DNA from: Paenibacillus sp. sptzw28
GTDB lineage: Bacteria; Bacillota; Bacilli; Paenibacillales; Paenibacillaceae
NCBI RefSeq assembly: GCF_019550795.1
Contig: NZ_CP080545.1
Coordinates: 5,561,501-5,625,500 of the forward strand
Length of the DNA: 64,000 nt
Reading direction: 5' to 3'
The notes below the pieces were generated by a model, which made no database searches, was not told the DNA's origin, and saw only the letters and a program-made list of their open reading frames with translations. The position numbers were made by a program, and so were the translations under genes. Within the stretch, counting starts at the first letter, position 1. Every line of letters begins with the position of its first letter. Shown here one piece after another: positions 55,784-64,000 of this stretch.

Positions 55784-55823
55784 AACGATATTGAACTATC
55801 TTACCCGAGGGCTCAATATCGTT
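55784..55823. terminator. hairpin, possible terminator
   Basis: AACGATATTGA and TCAATATCGTT form an eleven-pair stem with an 18-base loop and TCTTCTT after it. It could end transcription from the left or be part of a small repeat. Confidence 0.45.
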
Positions 55824-55956
55824 CTTCTTCACTGTTTATTATAGGGATAGCGCCAGCATTTTGACCGTTTTATCGCTTAGCATTAGCGGACATGCACTCT
55901 TGTCGTTCCTAAAATGTTGGCTGGTCCCCTTTTAGCCAGACTGTTTGGAGGTTATT

Positions 55957-56919
55957 TCAATATCTCAATGGTATATCAGACTTCTTTATCTTTACTTGGC
56001 CTGGATGTTTTCCAACCTTATACCCTAAATTCAATAAAAACATTTTTAATCCTTTTTCTGCAATGTCAATATTATTTCTTGGTCCGATTGTAATGCTTTG
56101 CAAGGGTAATTTATCCTCGAAAAAAAGAGTTATATAAGGGATGAATGCACCGTGCTGCGGACGATACTCTACAAACGATTTTCTGTACCGTCTTTTTTTG
56201 AGTGTTAAAATAAGCGATATTCTTCTTCTTGAGAAAATGAACTGTTTTTAAAAAATTGAATGTTGTACGAAATGGAATTAAGTATCTCATCTAGCCATGT
56301 ATCAAAAAAGGGGAATGAATTTCCTTTTGGTATTAACAAATCTAGAGCTTTTAATAATTTGAAGATCAATTCTTTTTGGTAATCTGTGTCATATTGTACA
56401 TTACCTGAACAATATGAAAAAGTGTCGTCTACTAGTTGAAGATACCACTTTTGTTCTTGCCCTGTAGTATTATTAATTTTAGCGTATACTTTTTCCTCAG
56501 CAAGTTGCTTACGAAAAATCTCTTCTAGGTTTATCTCAAAGTTATACCCTTCGAATTTTGAATAAATTCCCCATAATGCAAGCGAATCAGAATTTTCGAT
56601 AAACTCAAAACATAACTATCCTCAATAAACCCTTTCATCTGATTAAACCATCTATTAAAGATTTCTTGATTCAGTGAGCGCCAATGATTATCTCTAAAAA
56701 ATTTTTGAATTAATTCAATAGAATGGGCAACTTCTTTTGGATCATTGAGAAAACGTATTTAGTTAATCTGAATGATTTGTTGGTTAAAATGGATTCTAAG
56801 GCAAAGATTCCAGTATAGTGAAAAAAAGATCCCTTAAAATAATCACCTCTCTTAAAAAGGCTATAAGGTTCGATGTGTTCTTTATAAAAATCGGCACTCT
56901 CTTGTAGAGAAGATGTCAC
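55957..56919 (-). pseudogene. DUF2971 family protein, frameshifted
   Basis: It begins MTSSLQESADFYKEHIEPYS with FHYTGIFALESILTNKSFRL, the DUF2971 start. A shift after FRLTK leads into LRFLNDPKEVAHSIELIQKF. A second shift follows SYVLSLS, resuming at DSLALWGIYSKFEGYNFEIN. A third at about 56205 leads to FVEYRPQHGAFIPYITLFFE and the end at 55957. The function of the family is not known; it is often near defence genes. Confidence 0.75.
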
Positions 56920-57397
56920 TTTATCAAGTCCCTTCTATCAAAAGAAATTACACGGTGGTTTTCCGCTGCACCGAGTTCGCTATAAGAACCCCGTGGAAAG
57001 ATCGTCTGAAATGCTTCGACGATAAAAGAGAAATCCCTTTATTTCGTCACTCGAGAAGCACCATATCGAGGTAGTTCCAGCGTAGCTGATACCATCCCAT
57101 AGAGACATCTGCCCAGCTCGATAAACTGCGGCGGACGGTCGAGAAAATTTGAAGCCCAGCTGTGGGAAGAATACGAGTTGAGTAAAGGATAAAAAGCGGA
57201 TACAGGACAAACGTCTTACGAAGCGTATGATTGCCGACCGATTCAACGTCAGCGAATTCATAAGAACGTACATTAGAATTCAGCTAGAAAAGAAATACAC
57301 CGCATGGTAATATTTGCTTATACACTGGCATAGCCCCAAGCAGACGCTATTGGGGCGAAATGTAATAAATGGTAATCACATTTATAGTAAAGAGGCG
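56920..57397. other. no intact gene; small remnants
   Basis: A plus-strand frame with KRIQDKRLTKRMIADRFNVS and FIRTYIRIQLEKKYTAW ends near 57308; start unclear. The sequence GGTAGTTCCAGCGTAGCTGA at 57070 has a near copy at 58284. Confidence 0.35.
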
Positions 57398-57403
57398 ATG
57401 ACA

Positions 57404-58228
57404 ATGAGGAGAAAACTTCAGGTTTTCGTATCATCTACATTTACTGATCTAATTCCTGAAAGGCAAGCTGCAGTCGCAGCTATATTAAGCGCCGGTCACA
57501 TACCTGCTGGTATGGAATTATTTAATGCCGGGGACAAAACCCAACAAGAAGTTATAAAGAGATGGATTGATGAATCAGATGCGTACATGCTAATTTTAGG
57601 CGGTAGATATGGCAGTTTAATGCCAGACGGCGATAAAAGCTATACTCATTGGGAGTATGGATATGCACAAGAAATTGGAAAACCAAGTTTTGCTCTGGTG
57701 CTAACGAAAAGTGCCATCCAATCCAAAATCACTTCGATGGATTATCAAGATTTTGTTCAAAACGTTGATAAATTGGATAAATTCAGAAATATTGTCGAAA
57801 GCAAAGTTGTAAAGCATATAAATAACGCCACGGAAATAGAAAGTGCAATACTTAGATCGCTGAAGGATATTGAAAATGAACCAGGACTTGCTGGATGGAT
57901 TTCTGCTAAAAATGTATCGGACGTTTCTTTTGTTACTGAGGAAAAACTGACAATTAGTAACCAGATATATAAACAACAACGGGTTATTATTGATAATAAG
58001 GAATTTGTGAATTGTGTATTTCTTAATTGCGAGCTGATTTTAAAAGGGAATGGCATATTAGGAATAGTTAATTGTAAATTCTCTGATGATTGTGAGTTCA
58101 CATTTATCGATTCGGCGGCCCTTACCGTTGACTTTCTCCGGCATTTGTATTCGGAGTTTGGAGAGGGAGGAAGAATTAGGGTAGAAAGTTTAATAAATGA
58201 TATTCGTAGAGGTGGTAAGGTATCTTAA
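57404..58228 (+). CDS. DUF4062 protein with C-terminal beta-repeat segment
   Basis: 274 residues from the ATG at 57404 (AGAGG eight bases upstream). Residues 1-130 are a DUF4062 domain: KLQVFVSSTFTDLIPERQAA, HIPAGMELFNAG, YMLILGGRYGSL, SYTHWEYGYAQE, a fold related to TIR. A linker helix follows, then from about residue 195 a short segment with strand periodicity (FVNCVFLNCELILKGNGILG, IVNCKFSDDCEFTF) like a small pentapeptide or beta-helix. DUF4062 is often the effector or adaptor part of STAND-type defence proteins; here it stands alone. Confidence 0.75.
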   Translation: MRRKLQVFVSSTFTDLIPERQAAVAAILSAGHIPAGMELFNAGDKTQQEVIKRWIDESDAYMLILGGRYGSLMPDGDKSYTHWEYGYAQEIGKPSFALVLTKSAIQSKITSMDYQDFVQNVDKLDKFRNIVESKVVKHINNATEIESAILRSLKDIENEPGLAGWISAKNVSDVSFVTEEKLTISNQIYKQQRVIIDNKEFVNCVFLNCELILKGNGILGIVNCKFSDDCEFTFIDSAALTVDFLRHLYSEFGEGGRIRVESLINDIRRGGKVS

Positions 58229-58363
58229 TTCTAGTTTTTCCGATTTGGTAGCGATACATTGGAATCTTCGTACCCTTAACTGGGGTAGTACCAGCGTAGC
58301 TGACAAGAAGTGCGCGAACTGGTCAAGCAATAGTTACAAAGTTCTCACTTCTATTTATTCATT

Positions 58364-58920
58364 TTATAAAGAAAAGCTTTGCATTGCTTGGTCAATCATG
58401 TCGTCTGTAATTCCAATATATCGCATTGTCACGGATTGGGATGAATGTCCGAAAATTTGTTGAAGCAAAGCCAAATCCTTATACTTTTGATAAAAGTGAT
58501 AACCAAAAGTCTTTCTCATGCTATGTGTCCCAATCGAGTCCTGAATGCCGGCATCCCGAGCAGCAGCATTAATAATATTCCAGGCTTGCACGCGGCTAAT
58601 CGGTTTGTCACCACTTCGTGAAGGAAACAAATAATCGGAATCCCCCAATGACCGGCAATACTTTTCAATTTCGTTTCTAAGTGTATCCGTTATTAAAATA
58701 CGACGGCTGTTACCGGTCTTCTTCTCTCGTACCTTAAGATGCGTGGCCGCCTTCACCTCGCATACTCGCAGAGGCAGAATGTCTCCGATCCTCAAGCCTG
58801 AGTTAATACCCATGAAGAACAAAAAATAGTCCCGGTAAGATCGATGTATGAGCAGTCCTTTTATCTTGCAGACCTTTCACGGATTGGCTGAACGGTATTC
58901 GCACCTTGAGATGGTCTCAG
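58364..58920 (-). pseudogene. tyrosine recombinase (phage integrase type), broken
   Basis: Residues from MGINSGLRIGDIL to the end hold the catalytic set: Arg in GLRIGD, HSMRKTFGYHFYQ (HxxR), IFGHSSQSVTMRYIG (H and nucleophile Tyr). Upstream, GANTVQPIRERSAR is in another frame, ending at TAA, so a frameshift lies near 58870. An AGGAGG site stands before a CTG where a start codon would be expected (58920). A start inside the gene at 58822 would give a shortened protein. Confidence 0.75.
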
Positions 58921-59019
58921 GGGTAACCCTCCTCTGACCCGAAATGTTTAGCTAAATTATACAATAGAATCAAAATGTTAAATACAAGTTTTTAATGGAT
59001 TCGAAAATAAATAAAAAAA

Positions 59020-59054
59020 GCTTACTGGAAGCCATTTTTCGGCTAATAGTAAGC
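59020..59054 (-). terminator. terminator on the minus strand
   Basis: GCTTACTATTAGCC and GGCTTCCAGTAAGC (one mismatch, one shifted base) with T-run TTTTTTTATT on the minus strand. The gene it once served is not evident. Confidence 0.6.
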
Positions 59055-59108
59055 ATTTCTCCAATTTAACACTTTGTAATAAATGTTAAATAAATAATGG
59101 GTGGGACC

Positions 59109-59278
59109 ATGCCTCAATCCGCTACTACTGCACCTAAGTTGTTAGAGCACTTAGTAAAGCAAAAAACGACAATCACACAAAGATGGGTTTAGGTTCAAAA
59201 AAATGGCTGACAACAAAGGAAATTCCGCCCCATTTGTCGAATTACGTCGATGAGGTGAAAACAATTGAAACGTTATAA
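59109..59278 (+). pseudogene. small frameshifted gene, unknown
   Basis: MPQSATTAPKLLEHLVKQKT and TITQRWV end at TAG; the frame continues as KKWLTTKEIPPHLSNYVDEV to TAA at 59278. The upstream sequence ATGGGTGGGACC offers only a weak site. Unknown family. Confidence 0.35.
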
Positions 59279-59492
59279 AGGGTTCCGAACCTTAACTTCA
59301 TCCATTCATTTATTCACGGCCGCAACCGAGCGTGAGCTGGTTCTTGTATTCCAGGACAATGAGCTAATCGGAAGTGGCGTAATCGACGAAATAAAGAAGA
59401 ACGTAACAGTCAGGGAGATAACAGAGGACATTATAATCATTAAAGGAGAGCGTTACATCCGGAGTTCGTGTACATTCGTTTTTCCAAGGTAA
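59265..59492 (+). CDS. small protein, 75 aa, unknown
   Basis: The TTG start at 59265 is seven bases after GAGGTG, inside the end of the preceding frame. It reads LKRYKGFRTLTSSIHLFTAA (first residue read as Met) and ELVLVFQDNELIGSGVIDEI, and seems to form a small beta barrel with charged strands. No family recognised. Confidence 0.5.
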   Translation: MKRYKGFRTLTSSIHLFTAATERELVLVFQDNELIGSGVIDEIKKNVTVREITEDIIIIKGERYIRSSCTFVFPR

Positions 59493-59493
59493 A

Positions 59494-59960
59494 TCAAACG
59501 ATAAACTCAACAAACTCCGGCGATCGCAATAATCCTCTTATAGCAGTTCCGAAATCGTACGCGTGTCTTTATCCGCGGCTGCACGTAGACGTAATTCCGA
59601 TCCTCTCCAGTCACAATCGTTTTCGCGACGCCGTAAAACGCCTTCTTATGCGCGCTGGTTACCGCGAGTTCGATAACTCCCGCCGGTTTCCATTCAAGTG
59701 CACCATCCATCCGAATTGATCCTTCCGATATGCCGCGATTTGAACGTCGACGTACTGGTAATTGATAATCTTCAGCTTCGCCGGCTAACATATACGCTAT
59801 CTTTCCGCTTTGAAACGATCCCCTCTAAATGATGCGCTTTAATCGTATCAAATAACGCAATCCCGCTGTCTTCCATGGAAAATGCAGGCGAATAAAATGC
59901 GTTCGCGGTCAGGATCTGCCCAAGCAGCACTTTCCGTTCCGTAAGCGGCCGACTCCGCAT
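59494..59960 (-). pseudogene. ATP-dependent DNA ligase, C-terminal remnant
   Basis: RSRPLTERKVLLGQILTANA, FYSPAFSMEDSGIALFDTIK and HHLEGIVSKRKDSVYV are followed after a frameshift by LKIINYQYVDVQIAAYRKDQ, then AGVIELAVTSAHKKAFYGVA, EDRNYVYVQPRIKTRVRFRN and LLRSPEFVEFIV. These are the nucleotidyltransferase end and OB-fold of Paenibacillus-type ATP-dependent ligases (LigD/NHEJ-related). At least two frameshifts; the N-terminal active-site part is absent. Confidence 0.75.
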
Positions 59961-60005
59961 ATCGATTAATTAAATATTGACAAGCTATTAGCTGGAATAG
60001 CTCAA

Positions 60006-60368
60006 CTAGGGCAACCTCATTTTTGTGTTTTTCCACGATATCATATTACCTTCACTTGATAAAGCTTCGATCTTTAAGGGGTCTCCTGATTGTCCAGCGG
60101 CATTTTCAAGAATCTCGACATAGGTAAACCAAAATCTCCCTTGTTCTGTTGAAACAATTTTTGCTTGTTGATTTAATGTCTTTTGTCTTACCATCACATT
60201 TTGTATGTCGTCATCGGTAATTAACCCTGCGAATGTCAGTTTTGGAATGTTAGGGTCATTCATCATTCCCCAAGTAAAGCATCTATTTCTGCTTATATTC
60301 CAGGATTCTATTTTATTTGAGAAGAATGCATGGCGAAATCCCGATTCGTCTTTATACAAGACAATCAT
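60006..60368 (-). CDS. unknown protein, 120 aa
   Basis: MIVLYKDESGFRHAFFSNKI, ESWNISRNRCFTWGMMND, FTYVEILENAAGQSG. Soluble, mixed alpha/beta. A site AAGAAGAAG precedes the start loosely. It lies 144 bases after the GmrSD-like genes on the same strand and may belong with them. No family recognised. Confidence 0.5.
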   Translation of the reverse strand: MIVLYKDESGFRHAFFSNKIESWNISRNRCFTWGMMNDPNIPKLTFAGLITDDDIQNVMVRQKTLNQQAKIVSTEQGRFWFTYVEILENAAGQSGDPLKIEALSSEGNMISWKNTKMRLP

Positions 60369-60512
60369 TCCGTTTTCACTTCTTCTTGTAACTTCTCAAT
60401 TTTATCCTCATTCGAAATTAGGCATCCAGTCGATTGGTTCCCAATGCCAAACTGCAGTCGTGAAAAATAACGCCCAAAAAGTCCGTAATAATCTATTATT
60501 CATGACTTATTT

Positions 60513-61478
60513 TTATTCCTCGTCGCGATGCTTCTCAAAGGATTGCTTTATCAGGAACATAGCGTAGTCAATCTCATCAGCGGAAGACACCCCGATCTCT
60601 ACATCACCATTGCCCCAACGTCCGACATTGCTTACATCCTTACAAATGCCGTGAGGATCCAGAATCTCATTGAATGCCATATTTAAGCTTAATCGAAGCC
60701 TGCTCTTCTGGGGCACGATATCTACAAAGTTCGTTGTCGTCTTGAACGCAATGTAAAGTTTTTTGAACTCCATTCGAACAGCACTATCCAAGTTGTAGAT
60801 TCTCTTGCTTAATTCCTCGAATAAAGCCAGCATCTCCCCCTGTAACTCTGGGTGATCTGCAAGGGTGTATGTAACGGCTTCATTATCGGATTCCTTTTTA
60901 CTATATTTCGACGACACATCTTCCGGAAGCTGTGGAAACTGCCATACTTGCAATGCCTGGTCAGCCAGTGAGCGAGCACGTTTTGTAATTTCGTCTTCAT
61001 TCCAAGCTTCGAGCTTCACAAGCCCTTTGTTGAGTCGTAACGGACTGTTGGCAAATCCGCCTTCCATGTCCCTCTTTGCCTTAAATGGTCGATCACTCAG
61101 CTCGGAATTATATCGTGTTAAAGTCAAGTTGCCGAGCGTATGTAAATATGTCTTTTGTAACTCTTCCCAATTTGCCCCCAAATCGTGTCTCCACTCAGGC
61201 AACAAGTTTTTATTTTGAGGCATGATGTGTTCAATGGTATAAGCCTCGATATCAACAATTTCTTTTCGATTAAAATTCTCCAGCTTCCGAAGAAGGTAGT
61301 AGCGATTCCTGAAATTGTAGACATCTTTGATAGTTAATTCACGTACAAATTCCTCATCAGATGGAAAGCGTTTATACGAGTCTTTGAGTAAAAATGTCGC
61401 AAATACGGATTCTAAATAATTCTCTTTATTCAATTCTTTACTAATAGTCGCAAAAGGGAATTGGTCGGGACGCCACAA
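60513..61478 (-). pseudogene. GmrSD-like restriction protein, C-terminal half (DUF1524 HNH)
   Basis: Downstream half of the gene that starts at 62590, in a different frame. FATISKELNKENYLESVFAT continues the DUF262 part. The HNH-type DUF1524 motif AYTIEHIMPQN and HTLGNLTLTRYNSELSD follow, then a C-terminal DUF5655-like domain (FKKLYIAFKTTTNFVDIVP, IGVSSADEIDYAM). The nuclease half would need its own start, or recoding, to be made. Confidence 0.8.
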
Positions 61479-62590
61479 ATCGCTCGACGGAACACATAGG
61501 TTTCAACCAGTTTCAGTATGGAGATAAAGTCTGACTTCGATAGCCTCTGATTCTCATAGTCATCATAGACCTCAAGTAAGAACGGATAGGAAACATCAAC
61601 CTTTAATGTATTGATATCCATCAAAACCTGATTGATGTCTTTGTCTTTTTCGGTCTGGAACGCCAGCTTCACGAAATGTTTGGAGAATCGGTAGATATCC
61701 TCAACAATCTGCTGGACGATCAGATCATTGTTTTGAAACACGGACTCTTTAAAGCTCGAATACACCTGTTCAATATTTGGAATTCGCCCTGTCTTCACCG
61801 TCAAATAATCACGCATGAAGCGGTCAAAAAGTGCCGAATCATTGAAATTTCCAAAACTCTTCTCCATTGGATGCCAATATTCTTTGTATAGTTCCTCTTG
61901 CTTTTTGGGTTCGAGCTTCATTAAAACAAAGTTTCTAATCAAATCAGCTTGTGATAGATCAAGTCCCGTTGAATTTAGGCTTTCAAAAATCAACTGCGGG
62001 TTATCATGGTCTCGATCCAAGGAAATATCTACGACGATCAGCTTCGCAATTCCCTGATAGAGCTTGTTCAAGTCGATTTCACTCTTCTTGATTTGATCCA
62101 GGAAAAACGTATAGTTTTCGTACACTCGTTGAGAGTATTCTTCGGGGATCTTTTTATCTGCAATTAAGCAGATGAGGGTGTCTTTGTCACTTTGCGTTAA
62201 AATCAACTTATTGTATAATTCGTCTTCTTCGTCACTATTGACCAGGTGGTAATTCATAATTTTCTTTTTCGTCATATCATAGGGTTGTCCACTTTCTTCA
62301 ATTGCTTTCCCTAACGCTAGCAAAAACAATGTCAGCGTGGTCATCCGTTGCTGTCCATCAATGACAAGCAATTGAGGGACAGACGAAATTTGATATAATC
62401 CCTTTTCGATATATACAATCGAGCCGACAAAATGCCCCTTTATTTGATCCTCACTAGCCGCTCGAACAATATCGTTCCACAACTGGCGGCATTGTTGAAT
62501 TGTCCAGCTATATTTACGTTGGTAAATGGGTATGATGAACTGCTTTGTACCTTGTAAAAACTTCAAGAAATTTGTTTCCGATGCCTTCAT
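61430..62590 (-). CDS. GmrSD-like restriction protein, N-terminal half (DUF262)
   Basis: 386 residues, AAGGAG twelve bases before the ATG. The DUF262 NTPase-like domain shows IPIYQRKYSWTIQQCRQLWN, LLVIDGQQRMTTLTLFLL (the DGQQR motif) and IFESLNSTGLDLSQADLIRN. The frame ends after GVPTNSL with a few altered residues because a base is missing or extra near the CCCTTTT run at 61455-61462. Members of this type IV family cut modified DNA and normally carry DUF262 and DUF1524 in one chain. Confidence 0.8.
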   Translation of the reverse strand: MKASETNFLKFLQGTKQFIIPIYQRKYSWTIQQCRQLWNDIVRAASEDQIKGHFVGSIVYIEKGLYQISSVPQLLVIDGQQRMTTLTLFLLALGKAIEESGQPYDMTKKKIMNYHLVNSDEEDELYNKLILTQSDKDTLICLIADKKIPEEYSQRVYENYTFFLDQIKKSEIDLNKLYQGIAKLIVVDISLDRDHDNPQLIFESLNSTGLDLSQADLIRNFVLMKLEPKKQEELYKEYWHPMEKSFGNFNDSALFDRFMRDYLTVKTGRIPNIEQVYSSFKESVFQNNDLIVQQIVEDIYRFSKHFVKLAFQTEKDKDINQVLMDINTLKVDVSYPFLLEVYDDYENQRLSKSDFISILKLVETYVFRRAICGVPTNSLLRLLVKN

Positions 62591-62652
62591 TGAACTTTAG
62601 ATCTCCTTTGCCCGTTAGTCTTTTCAATAATTAACGAAGCATTTTTTTGCTG

Positions 62653-62920
62653 TTACGAACCTGCTATTTCTTTTCGCTGATAAATTTGTAGTGATTCCAA
62701 ACTATGACTCATCCGAGAAGGATGCCTGGGATGCCCCGATTCGGCAATACCTAAACAATATAGATCGTGCCCTTTGGAAAGTAAATCGCGAGCAACCATT
62801 TTGTTTCGTTGTTTAATAAGATGCTTCTCGCCCCATGCTAATACAATTCTCTCAGGATCAGAAGCAGATTTAAGCTGTTTAGGGTCAGTCGAAATGAGTG
62901 CAAATTATCCGCGATATGTC
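62653..62920 (-). pseudogene. DUF1643 protein, C-terminal remnant
   Basis: FALISTDPKQLKSASDPERI, VLAWGEKHLIKQRNKMVARD and LYCLGIAESGHPRHPSRM are the family hallmarks (TDP, AWG, LG-x3-GHPRHP). The first half is missing and no start is visible. The stretch from 62591 to here is otherwise without genes. Confidence 0.65.
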
Positions 62921-63002
62921 ATCCGTACTCGTTTGGAATCTGAAATGCAATTCCTCTGTTCACTTTTATGATCTCCTTACTGAAAAAGTAAGCCTCATTA
63001 CG

Positions 63003-63602
63003 TCAATCCCCCAAAAACCTGTTATAGTACCAACTATGCAGTTCATCATCCGTCCTAAATCTCGGCACTTCTCCTTCAACATACCGACGCCAGCACAAAT
63101 CGAATTCTTCGATGGTTGCAACTCGAAATGTCATGATATCACGTATTTCCGTCAGAAAGACAAATCCATCTTCTTCTTTCACCAATACCTCGCCTTGAAA
63201 CCCACGCCCTCGATTTGTATCAAAGAACCGTACCTGCTCCGTATTTGCTTCATTCCGCATTTCTACTTCTAATGCGAGTAGAACGTTATTCCTGGTGTTT
63301 ACATCAACAAAGTATAGCTTTCTTCCGCCGCCGGCTCCTGTTTCAAACAAGCGATACGTTCCTCGTCCAATTCGCTCATAATCATTATAGGTTACAGCAT
63401 GGTTTGCGGTGGCATTGACACAACACCTGGATGTAACATGTGTCCGAATGGTCGAAACGTTCAAATTCGGATTTTTGCTGAGCATGTAATCCACTACCTC
63501 GCCAATCTCGAACTCATTATTTCCTTTACACTTTACGATCTCACGTACAGCGGCTAAGATTACATCTCGATAATTAATCCGATTGTTTATTTTCTGAGGC
63601 AT
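63003..63602 (-). CDS. winged-helix protein (DUF7669-like N-terminus)
   Basis: 199 residues. Residues 1-90 form a helix-turn-helix domain (YRDVILAAVREIVKCKGNNE, VVDYMLSKNPNLNVSTIRTH, GRGTYRLFE), of a kind often attached to restriction enzymes. The rest (ALEVEMRNEANTEQVRFFDT, TFRVATIEEFDLCWRR) is unknown. It lies ten bases after the next gene on the same strand, so they form an operon that may include the DUF1643 and GmrSD-like genes. Confidence 0.65.
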   Translation of the reverse strand: MPQKINNRINYRDVILAAVREIVKCKGNNEFEIGEVVDYMLSKNPNLNVSTIRTHVTSRCCVNATANHAVTYNDYERIGRGTYRLFETGAGGGRKLYFVDVNTRNNVLLALEVEMRNEANTEQVRFFDTNRGRGFQGEVLVKEEDGFVFLTEIRDIMTFRVATIEEFDLCWRRYVEGEVPRFRTDDELHSWYYNRFLGD

Positions 63603-63612
63603 CCTTCTTCTC

Positions 63613-63924
63613 CTATCGCTCGTTATTCTTCTGCATTGTCAGTTTATCCCTCATCAATAATACCTGTACCAACAAGTCCCTGATTTCATTTTCAGTGAAG
63701 TCATGTACAAGTATCCAGCCGCGTTCATCAATTTTGTACTTATCCGTAAATTCAGCGATATCTTTCCCCCACACATAAGCTACGGGGCTTCCTTCCCTCA
63801 TTTCCCTTACAATGACCTTGCCTTTGTATCTAAAGTTAGTCTTATTCGGCTTGATCGAATACCTTTCCATTCCGTACTGACTGTCCTCGAAAATAGCCAG
63901 CTTTTGCTCGAACGATAATGACAC
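63613..63924 (-). CDS. small unknown protein, 103 aa
   Basis: GTG start after GGAGGAGAAG. SLSFEQKLAIFEDSQYGMER, NFRYKGKVIVREMREGSPV, VHDFTENEIRDLLVQVLLMR. Basic, soluble, one small alpha/beta domain. It is the first gene of the operon with the wHTH protein. No family recognised. Confidence 0.6.
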   Translation of the reverse strand: MSLSFEQKLAIFEDSQYGMERYSIKPNKTNFRYKGKVIVREMREGSPVAYVWGKDIAEFTDKYKIDERGWILVHDFTENEIRDLLVQVLLMRDKLTMQKNNER

Positions 63925-64000
63925 CCCTTCTTCTCCTCCCCGTTTATCATATATTTCTTTGCTAATACTGAAAAAGCCTGCATATTACAAGCTCTTTTAC

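Noticed and set aside
1..64000. tRNA or rRNA genes
   Set aside because: I saw no cloverleaf with T-loop GTTCGA/CCA-type ends and no rRNA-like stretch on either strand, though without a scan a single tRNA could be missed.

Overview
The window looks like a chromosomal segment of a low-to-moderate GC Gram-positive bacterium, most likely a Paenibacillus-type member of the Paenibacillaceae. The evidence is strong AGGAGG ribosome sites, lipoproteins with Bacillota-type lipoboxes, a bd-type oxidase, an insecticidal Tc-toxin B subunit, and many IS256, IS66 and IS21 copies. The genus is an inference from gene content only.

Layout. 1-15 kb is ordinary, higher-GC chromosome. It holds the N-terminal two thirds or so of a TcaC/SpvB-type Tc toxin gene (cut by the left edge), an unknown membrane protein flanked by two related small proteins, and a TetR gene divergent from an ECF42-type sigma factor/DGPF operon with a hydrolase operon behind it. 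An AraC regulator divergent from a large secreted pectate lyase follows, then a two-gene cytochrome bd oxidase. A candidate sigma-42 promoter (TGTCGA, 16 bp, TCGTTG or TCGTCG) precedes both the sigma operon and the hydrolase operon.

15.1-23.7 kb is a mobile island. It is bounded by two imperfect direct repeats of about 167 bp whose reverse strand reads like the 3' end of a 23S rRNA methyltransferase gene (rlmD/rumA-like). It carries a PLD-like gene, a TIR-NTPase-repeat gene, two decayed IS256 copies in inverted orientation and the catalytic end of a tyrosine recombinase. A SIR2/AbiH-like gene lies just outside.

25.9-34.3 kb holds the most interesting object: a minus-strand cluster with an ECF sigma factor, two extracellular solute-binding lipoproteins, a thioredoxin-fold protein and four tandem copies of a gene for the same 64-residue, eight-cysteine peptide. 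A second thioredoxin-fold protein, an ABC exporter without a peptidase domain, a small soluble protein, a MauE/DoxX-like membrane protein and another membrane-anchored protein follow. I read it as a system for making, oxidatively folding and exporting a disulfide-rich peptide that has no leader. I cannot match it to a described bacteriocin class. Next to it (34.7-39.0 kb) are a two-component system, a class A penicillin-binding protein and a kinase-less paralogue of the sensor, plausibly an envelope-stress or self-protection module.

39.4-64 kb is a decayed accessory region. It contains a secreted-protein gene broken by an intact IS256, an IS21 nested inside an IS66, an intact IS66 that cut an OLD-family nuclease gene, and remnants of HsdR, an EEP-family nuclease, an ATP-dependent DNA ligase, DUF2971 and DUF1643 genes. 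Apparently whole genes here encode a PD-(D/E)XK-like protein, a DUF4062 protein and a wHTH protein. A DUF262/DUF1524 (GmrSD-like) gene is split by a frameshift. This part reads as a former defence island reworked by transposons.
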